44,158 nt of DNA from positions 1 to 44,158 of the IMG/VR virus record IMGVR_UViG_3300002835_000358. The stretch is one strand, 5' to 3'. Positions 39,862 through 44,158 of this stretch are shown one piece after another. This stretch comes from a virus. The position numbers were made by a program, and so were the translations under genes. The stretch's first letter is position 1; each line of letters starts with the position of its first letter. The notes under the pieces are model-generated. The model saw only the letters and a list, made by a program, of their open reading frames with translations. It was not told the DNA's origin and did no database searches.

Positions 39862-40323
39862 CTAGACGAAGTTGGCAATGAACTCGAGCTCCCGGGGCGT
39901 AGCCTCGCGCGGATCGACCGCATCAATCTTCGCCATGACCTCAGCCAGTTCCTTCTCTCCGAAGCCGAAGAGATTGCCATCATCGTCGCCCTGTACGATT
40001 AGCCCTGTTCCGACGATTGGACTGGTCGGTCCTGCGTTGTACTCGTTGCGAACGAGACCGCTAGCAAGCGCGTTGTACAGCGCTGGCATTCGCAAGCCGT
40101 CGTCGCCGACAGGGCCGCGATAGAGACCTTCGTCGTCGATAACGATGACTGCCTCGTAGTCGCCCATCTTGAGCGACAGACCGACGCTAATCATCGAGCA
40201 GCCGATGAGCGAGTAGTAGAGCGACAAGTTAGACTCGCCGCTGGAAACAACCTGCTCACGGCTTGGGAAATCGACGAGTTTCGGCTCAGTCGCTCCCGGC
40301 ACCAAGAGAATCGCTTTACTCAT
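39862..40323 (-). CDS. DUF3846-like protein
   Basis: 153 aa; ATG 40323 has GGAGGACA. Contains YSLIGCSMISVGLSLKMGDYEAVIVIDDEGLYRG and PALYNALASGL...IVGTGLIVQGDDDGN, the pattern of DUF3846 (IGC, DDEG, N-x-A, GT-x-I-x-G). Unknown function, common in phage early regions. Last gene of a long operon starting at 41762. Confidence 0.7.
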   Translation of the reverse strand: MSKAILLVPGATEPKLVDFPSREQVVSSGESNLSLYYSLIGCSMISVGLSLKMGDYEAVIVIDDEGLYRGPVGDDGLRMPALYNALASGLVRNEYNAGPTSPIVGTGLIVQGDDDGNLFGFGEKELAEVMAKIDAVDPREATPRELEFIANFV

Positions 40324-40573
40324 ACATGTCCTCCGTTTCTTGGAGCAGCATTGAGCCGCCCGCATATCTAATCACATGGTCGGCGCAATCCTTGACCGCT
40401 TCCTTGTATTCGCCGAACGATGCCTTCTCGCCCGGGTAGTACTCTTGGAAGTCGGCGTCTGGAAGGTCGTCAATGCCGAGACCGCAGGTCCCGAGGACTT
40501 TGCGGTTAACTGCACTGAGCCACCTCTCGAACGGCAACTCGATGATGTCCGTATCTTGATACTTAGTTGTCAT
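40316..40573 (-). CDS. protein of unknown function, 85 aa
   Basis: ATG 40573 with GAGAGGAGAGGACA. Acidic, mixed fold (DTDIIELPFERWLSAVNRKVL..., EAVKDCADHVIRYAGGSMLLQ). Overlaps both neighbours by a few nt. No family recognised. Confidence 0.65.
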   Translation of the reverse strand: MTTKYQDTDIIELPFERWLSAVNRKVLGTCGLGIDDLPDADFQEYYPGEKASFGEYKEAVKDCADHVIRYAGGSMLLQETEDMYE

Positions 40574-40829
40574 TGTCCTCTCCTCTCTCTGCTGCGAAAG
40601 CCAGGTCCTCGACCTCGATGGCAATGCGGCTCTCCGTCTTGCATTCGTCGTCGTCGCCCTCCATGGCCGCGGCTAGTGCTCTGCCATAAGCCATTGCGGC
40701 TCTGTGCCAGATACGCTTGACGCTCTTGTCCTTGCAGTCCTCCATGTTGCGCTCTGCGGCTAAGCGCCGACCAGAGAGCATGTCATGGAGCAGCTGCGAG
40801 TTGGCTGGGTTGAATACATCCTCACTCAT
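40563..40829 (-). CDS. helical protein of unknown function, 88 aa
   Basis: ATG 40829 with GGAGGGAGAGG. Predicted helical (NSQLLHDMLSGRRLAAERNMEDCKDKSVKRIWHRAAMAYGRALAAAMEG) with an acidic end. Overlaps neighbours on both sides. No family recognised. Confidence 0.65.
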   Translation of the reverse strand: MSEDVFNPANSQLLHDMLSGRRLAAERNMEDCKDKSVKRIWHRAAMAYGRALAAAMEGDDDECKTESRIAIEVEDLAFAAERGEDNDN

Positions 40830-41316
40830 CCTCTCCCTCCTTGAACTCGTAGCCGCGAAGCAGGATGAGTGTCCCGCCCTGAGCCGAATACTTAGTCCGC
40901 GAGAACTGACCATTGCTGTCCTTCTTGCCGTCGTCGGTGAACTTGACGCCTACGGGCAATAGCGAGCAGGTGACGCTGTCCCAGTCTGGGTCAGTCATGC
41001 TCCAGCGGCGCTCATACTCGTGCTGATCGCGCCATCCGAAGAACATGTCCTCGAGAGCGATGCGAGCGGCAGCGAGGCTCTGGACATTCTCCGCCTGGAG
41101 ATTTCCGCGACCTGCCTGCTTGAGCAATGTATCGTAGCCGCAGGCGAGGATACGCTTGATAGCCGAGAGGGTGTGCTCTGTCAGTTCAGCCGACTGTTCG
41201 ACTGTGAACTGAGGTGGGAGCCCCTTGCGCCCGACGATCTTCATCTTGCATTCGTGCTTCGGACTAGGCTTCTGCTTCTGTCCGCACATTGAGCAAATTG
41301 AGCAATATTTCTCCAT
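40822..41316 (-). CDS. Cys-rich start protein of unknown function, 164 aa
   Basis: ATG 41316 with GGAGGACAT. N-terminal CSICSMCGQ plus HEC form a probable zinc site; the middle is helical (SAELTEHTLSAIKRILACGYDTLLKQ), the C-terminus beta-rich (DSVTCSLLPVGVKFTDDGKK, GTLILLRGYEFKEG). No family recognised. Confidence 0.65.
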   Translation of the reverse strand: MEKYCSICSMCGQKQKPSPKHECKMKIVGRKGLPPQFTVEQSAELTEHTLSAIKRILACGYDTLLKQAGRGNLQAENVQSLAAARIALEDMFFGWRDQHEYERRWSMTDPDWDSVTCSLLPVGVKFTDDGKKDSNGQFSRTKYSAQGGTLILLRGYEFKEGEDE

Positions 41317-41325
41317 GATGTCCTC

Positions 41326-41487
41326 CTAGTTCCAATTGGTCAGCACGATGACGAGCACCGTGCCGATGATGATTGATTGGACGATACAGCCCCATGTCCG
41401 AGGCTTTGGACCGCGCTTGCCCATGTAGACGACGCCTGACTCGGAGACCTTACGCTTGGGGTAGCGGTCCCTGTACATGGCGCTCAT
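41326..41487 (-). CDS. small single-pass membrane protein, 53 aa
   Basis: ATGA overlap with the upstream gene and GAGGTGAG as ribosome site. Basic N-terminal half (YRDRYPKRKVSESG..., GKRGPKPRTWG) followed by one transmembrane helix (CIVQSIIIGTVLVIVLTNW). Its stop lies within the ribosome site of the next gene. Confidence 0.65.
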   Translation of the reverse strand: MSAMYRDRYPKRKVSESGVVYMGKRGPKPRTWGCIVQSIIIGTVLVIVLTNWN

Positions 41488-41762
41488 GCGCTCACCTCAT
41501 GCTCAGCGCCGCCTGCGCGGATGCTGATGATTCCAGGGATGTTGATGCGTCGGAACTGCCTCTTCTGGATGTCATAGATTGTGATGACATCGTGCTTCTC
41601 GTCGGTTTCCTTGCGGTCCAACTCGACGCCCTTGACGCCCTTCTTGACGCCGAGCCTGCCGACCAGGGTTCGCTCAGTTCCGTCAGTCTTCTTGACGAAG
41701 GTGACGCTGACGATCTTGCCTTCGCTGCCTCGGATGAGGTCAACGATCTGTTGCTTGTTCAT
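41484..41762 (-). CDS. SH3-like small phage protein
   Basis: 92 aa; ATG 41762 with GGAGGACA. VSVTFVKKTDGTERTLVGRLGVKKGVKGVELDR followed by ITIYDIQKRQFRRINIPGIISI matches a family common in phages (FVKKDG...LTVFDMQKKGFRTINLDTI), thought to be SH3-like. Unknown function. First gene of the six-gene operon 41762 to 39862. Confidence 0.75.
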   Translation of the reverse strand: MNKQQIVDLIRGSEGKIVSVTFVKKTDGTERTLVGRLGVKKGVKGVELDRKETDEKHDVITIYDIQKRQFRRINIPGIISIRAGGAEHEVSA

Positions 41763-41806
41763 GGCTTGTCCTCCATGCTACTGAGGGGCATCTCCCCTCT
41801 ACTTCT

Positions 41807-41869
41807 AACTTACTGCCGCGCAGGTGAGAAGTCAACCCTTTCGGTCAACTGTCTCACCTGACGCAACAG
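41807..41869 (-). promoter_or_regulatory. class A promoter, copy 9
   Basis: TAAGTT (41807-41812), 17-bp spacer, TTGACT (41830-41835), 14-bp gap, element 41850-41869. Transcript starts AGAGGGGAGATGCCCCTC. Drives the longest operon of the arm. Confidence 0.83.
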
Positions 41870-41886
41870 CGCGTTCGACTCCGCGA

Positions 41887-42234
41887 TTAGAGCCCGAACT
41901 GCTTTCGGAGTGCGTCGCGCACCGCCTGAGCGCGGAAGCCGCGACCGTTCATGTGGTCGTGTTCCGTGATGTCGAACATGTCAGCGATCGACTCATGGAA
42001 GTAGAGCGAGTAGACGCCGACCATCTCTGGAACGATGTTGCCGTCAGGTCCGAAGATGGTGCCCTTGTAGGTTCCATCGCTCTTCTCAATGGTTGTGATC
42101 TTCTCGATGAACTCGACCGGGAAGCCGAGCTCCGTGTAGAAGTGCGGGTAATAGATTCCATGTCCATCGCCGTTGATTGCTTTCCAAGCCTCAGGCTTTG
42201 TCTTGAGCAGTTCCGTAATCTCCTCTTTGTACAT
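41887..42234 (-). CDS. protein of unknown function, 115 aa
   Basis: ATG 42234 with GGAGGACAG. A folded-looking alpha/beta protein (AWKAINGDGHGIYYPHFYTELGFPVEFIEKITTIEKSDGTYKGTIFG, GVYSLYFHESIADMFDI). Single-gene class A unit. No family recognised. Confidence 0.65.
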   Translation of the reverse strand: MYKEEITELLKTKPEAWKAINGDGHGIYYPHFYTELGFPVEFIEKITTIEKSDGTYKGTIFGPDGNIVPEMVGVYSLYFHESIADMFDITEHDHMNGRGFRAQAVRDALRKQFGL

Positions 42235-42278
42235 GGCCTGTCCTCCTAACTACTGAGGGTCATCTGCCCTCTACTATG

Positions 42279-42341
42279 AACTTACTAAATCTCTGTCCAG
42301 TTGTCAACCTCCTAGCCCAAATGTCTCACCTGACGCAACAG
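42279..42341 (-). promoter_or_regulatory. class A promoter, copy 10
   Basis: TAAGTT (42279-42284), 17-bp spacer, TTGACA (42302-42307), 14-bp gap, element 42322-42341. Transcript starts AGAGGGCAGATGACCCTC, a terminal hairpin. Confidence 0.83.
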
Positions 42342-42397
42342 AGTCGATATCTCGAGCTGGACCAAGAGCCAGCGCGTTCGACTCCGCCTAAGTCCGC

Positions 42398-42529
42398 CTA
42401 AGCGTTCTTCGCGTCGAAGATAATCATGAAGCGGTAAACGTTGACGACGTACTCACGCTCAGTCAACAGCCCTTGCTTCCACTGCCGGTTCAGGTTGTCC
42501 AAGGCTTCAGCCAGTTCCTGAATGCTCAT
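42398..42529 (-). CDS. small helical protein, 43 aa
   Basis: ATG 42529 with GGGGGTGA. Amphipathic helices (MSIQELAEALDNLNRQWKQGLLTEREYVVNVYRFMIIFDAKNA in part) resemble a short-coiled dimer. First gene of the right arm repeat region; single-gene class B unit. Too short for the usual cut-off, but promoter, ribosome site and helix pattern support it. Confidence 0.55.
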   Translation of the reverse strand: MSIQELAEALDNLNRQWKQGLLTEREYVVNVYRFMIIFDAKNA

Positions 42530-42553
42530 CCAAATCACCCCCTCTCTAAAGAG

Positions 42554-42632
42554 ACCGTACTACACCGCCTAGTCTCCTGTCAACAGGTGGGAGATTACAT
42601 TTTCTTAACCAAGTCTTAACCTGGCCTTAACC
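42554..42632 (-). promoter_or_regulatory. class B promoter with three GGTTAAG sites
   Basis: TACGGT (42554-42559), 18-bp spacer, TTGACA (42578-42583), 10-bp gap, element 42594-42609. GGTTAAG occurs three times on the minus strand, at 42604-42610, 42615-42621 and 42626-42632, exactly 11 bp apart. Confidence 0.65.
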
Positions 42633-43070
42633 TTTGCTGTCGCATGCCGGGGGGATCAGTTAGACTAAGCCGCGGACACAAAAACTCACAAATACCCCCA
42701 GCACAAAACTCGACACCACAAAAAACCCCGGCACAAACCTGATCCACCCAACCATCCCTGCATAGCCTATGTTGGCCTAGTCCCATCATGGGAAGGTCGG
42801 TCCAGAGCCCGTATTGTTTTTACCCGAAAACTCCTAATAGCGTTTGGCAAATACATGGTGGGGGGGGATAAAACTACTAATAGGCGCAGCAAAATACATG
42901 GGGGTGCTGTCTTGATGGGGTGTGGGAGCTATCGTCGCTCCTGGTGGCTCCTACATGCCTCTACGGGCTGGAGAAAGGGGGCGGCCCCAGTGATGCGGAG
43001 GACAAGCAACGCACCACCAGGGCCAGGTTGCGACTTTGGTTCGGGCAGTCGCCGCCCGGTGCCCCATCTG
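42633..43070. other. gene-free stretch with direct repeats
   Basis: About 440 bp without a supported gene. Contains a plus-strand A/C-rich, G-poor tract (42678-42760), a CCCAT/ATGGG palindrome (42782-42792), an imperfect 33-bp direct repeat (42831-42906) and G-runs. Possible control or origin region. Confidence 0.45.
42831..42906. repeat. imperfect 33-bp direct repeat pair
   Basis: Copies at 42831-42863 and 42874-42906 share CTNCTAATAG and AAATACATGG, each ending in a G-run. Confidence 0.55.
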
Positions 43071-43406
43071 CTAGTGACTGATTGGCTTCACCTTGGCTGT
43101 TCTCTTAGGCTTTGGCTTATTGCCCTTGCGTCCAGGATGCTTGTTGGCGCGTGCGTCTCTGAGGATGCGCTCAATGACTTCCTCTATCCCACCTGCGGGG
43201 ATTGGGTCCGCCTTGGCACCGCCACTGCAATCTGGGCAGAGCGGTACCTTCCCGATGAGGGTGATCCTGTCTACGGGCTCCACGACGCGGCAGTTCGCAC
43301 ACATCCACGAGGTTGGGGCGCCGATTGAAAGGTCAACGTCTGGCCCGTCCCCAGGTACGCCCGAAGACGTCCAGAACATTTCCCTAGGGTCCCTGGACTT
43401 ATTCAC
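43071..43406 (-). CDS. zinc-ribbon protein with basic tail, 111 aa
   Basis: GTG start at 43406, coupled to the upstream gene. Residues 35-61 contain CANC and CPDC, a zinc ribbon; the C-terminus is strongly basic (ANKHPGRKGNKPKPKRTAKVK), suggesting nucleic-acid binding. Last gene of the rightmost unit. Confidence 0.65.
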   Translation of the reverse strand: MNKSRDPREMFWTSSGVPGDGPDVDLSIGAPTSWMCANCRVVEPVDRITLIGKVPLCPDCSGGAKADPIPAGGIEEVIERILRDARANKHPGRKGNKPKPKRTAKVKPISH

Positions 43407-43596
43407 TGTCTGGGACCCGGACCGTCATAGACTCAAATACCCGACGCGCGTCCTGGAGGATCATGGTTGTCTCGGTCAATGTTCGCCAGACAATCGTGTC
43501 CTGGATATTCTCGGTCTTCATCCGGGCCACGGCTTCAATAGCCTGCTGAATCCTGCTGGAGACCTCGGTCGCCTCAATCTGAAACTTTTCGTTCAT
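43399..43596 (-). CDS. helical protein of unknown function, 65 aa
   Basis: ATG 43596 with GGGGG just upstream. All-helical (EVSSRIQQAIEAVARMKTENIQDTIVWRTLTETTMILQDARRVFES). Overlaps the next gene start. Member of the four-gene unit 44130 to 43071. Confidence 0.6.
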   Translation of the reverse strand: MNEKFQIEATEVSSRIQQAIEAVARMKTENIQDTIVWRTLTETTMILQDARRVFESMTVRVPDSE

Positions 43597-43604
43597 GGGG
43601 CCCC

Positions 43605-43811
43605 CTATACCACAATCTGCGTCACTAGGGCCAATAGTACCACGCCGATAACTGAGCTCGGGAGGGCACAGCCCCAGGCAGTCCTGCGTACCTTCGCGCG
43701 TGGCCGCGGCTTGTTGCGCCTGCGGTTGGCATCAGCTTTCTTCGCGACTGTGTTAACCCAGTTCAAATAGTTTTCAACCTTGAAGTCAAAACTGTTAAAC
43801 GGATCAGACAT
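43605..43811 (-). CDS. small membrane protein, 68 aa
   Basis: ATG 43811 overlapping the upstream gene by 8 nt. A soluble N-terminal part (FNSFDFKVENYLNWVNTVAKKADANRRRNKPRPR) with a basic patch, then one C-terminal transmembrane helix (SSVIGVVLLALVTQIVV), a tail-anchored layout. Function unknown. Confidence 0.6.
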   Translation of the reverse strand: MSDPFNSFDFKVENYLNWVNTVAKKADANRRRNKPRPRAKVRRTAWGCALPSSVIGVVLLALVTQIVV

Positions 43812-44130
43812 TCACGGCCTCTTTCTTAAACCAAAATTGGCACCACTCGCACTCGTCGGCGTCTTCGTTTTCAAGCCAAACCTGTACCTGGTGGAACCGC
43901 TCCTCGCAGACCACACCGTCGTGCTCACATGTTAGCGGATCGTACGCTTCGGCCTGGTGGGCCTTGTTGAGGAACCCATCCAACGTCAGCGTTCCATATG
44001 CGGTATCCATGAAGTTGTACTCGCCGTAGCAGATCTTGGCCACAGCGAATTCGTCCTGGCCTGCGATAGCTGACTCGGCGTCACCATGGACGGTGATCAC
44101 AAGTCCCTGTGTGTTCCTGACGAAGAGCAT
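43804..44130 (-). CDS. protein of unknown function, 108 aa
   Basis: ATG 44130 with AAGGGG. Contains CEHDGVVCEERFHQVQVWLENEDADECEWCQFW, four Cys and one His in a zinc-like arrangement in the C-terminal half, and an N-terminal beta-rich half. The promoter would lie beyond the right window edge, so the unit may extend further. Confidence 0.6.
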   Translation of the reverse strand: MLFVRNTQGLVITVHGDAESAIAGQDEFAVAKICYGEYNFMDTAYGTLTLDGFLNKAHQAEAYDPLTCEHDGVVCEERFHQVQVWLENEDADECEWCQFWFKKEAVNV

Positions 44131-44158
44131 CCCCTTCGTTGCGTGGCAGAAGAACTCT

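Noticed and set aside
32626-42341. CRISPR-like array from the repeated 20-bp element
   Set aside because: Copies are hundreds to thousands of bp apart, separated by genes, and each is tied to a promoter; there are no regular spacers.
32626-42341. 20-bp element as transcription terminator of the upstream gene
   Set aside because: It forms no stable hairpin, and its distance to the downstream -35 box is fixed while its distance to upstream stop codons varies, including lying inside genes.
32626-42341. LexA/SOS box from the CTGT...ACAG ends
   Set aside because: The proteobacterial LexA box is CTGT-N8-ACAG; here 13 bp separate the ends, and the outer C or G is not kept in all copies.
32570-42385. 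tRNA T-loop-like GTTCGACTC on the plus strand
   Set aside because: The word recurs as part of the leader and inter-unit motif GAGTCGAACG; no acceptor, D or anticodon arms are found around it.

Overview
The window looks like part of a tailed dsDNA phage genome (Caudoviricetes, probably siphovirus-like). Recognisable virion genes are an HK97-type major capsid protein, an S78-like prohead protease, a portal, head-tail connector proteins and a tail fibre. A replication/recombination module holds DnaB, a DnaC-like loader, an initiator, SSB, RusA, a RecB/Cas4-like nuclease and an Erf-like annealing protein. No rRNA, tRNA, integrase, terminase large subunit, tape measure, DNA polymerase or endolysin was found. 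The first gene is cut by the window edge, so the genome continues to the left. Codon and base composition look moderately GC-rich by eye. Consensus TTGACA/TATAAT promoters, strong AGGAGG ribosome sites and two leaderless-type promoters (-10 box 6 nt before the start codon) fit an actinobacterial or similar bacterial host; this is inference, not proof.

Layout. 1-8254 (+): tail fibre genes, then a tightly coupled cassette with a SAM methyltransferase, a thioredoxin-fold protein, two paralogous proteins of unknown function, a cysteine-knuckle protein, a MidA-like methyltransferase, a degenerate prolyl-hydroxylase-fold protein and a GlcNAc-transferase-like glycosyltransferase. 8247-11208 (-): a membrane-anchored protein with a long Pro/Thr stalk, a tetrapyrrole-methylase-like protein and a holin-like peptide. 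11391-12832 (+): a small HTH-like protein and a metallophosphoesterase. 12825-17612 (-): prohead protease, capsid and connector genes. 17800-29030 (+): portal, HNH and small DNA-binding proteins, then recombination and replication genes, thioredoxin and a SprT-like metalloprotein. 29071-30247 (-): a nucleotidyltransferase and a GT2 glycosyltransferase. 30601-44130 (-): about 33 small genes in many short transcription units.

The most striking feature is the right arm. Fourteen promoters there share one design. Ten carry a 20-bp element, CTGTTGCGYCAGGTGAGACA as read on the minus strand, lying 14 bp upstream of the -35 box in nine cases and 4 bp in the tenth, a shift of about one helical turn. 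Four others carry instead a GTTAAG-type element, 21 bp upstream in two cases and 10-11 bp in two. Nearly all then have a 17-bp spacer, a -10 box, a 6-nt gap and a transcript that should begin with a GC-rich hairpin. This looks like a phage-wide regulon controlled by two DNA-binding proteins, in the spirit of cluster A stoperators or cluster K start-associated sequences but with a different sequence and geometry. A triple-HTH protein encoded inside the array is a candidate regulator.

How the genes work together: the central plus-strand module replicates and recombines DNA with host polymerase; the head genes radiate in both directions from a shared intergenic control region at 17613-17799; the right arm probably supplies early host-takeover or anti-defence proteins (RadC/JAB, NGWSNRETW family, DUF1281-like, DUF3846-like, DUF4241-like); the left cassette and the glycosyltransferases probably modify virion or host surface.
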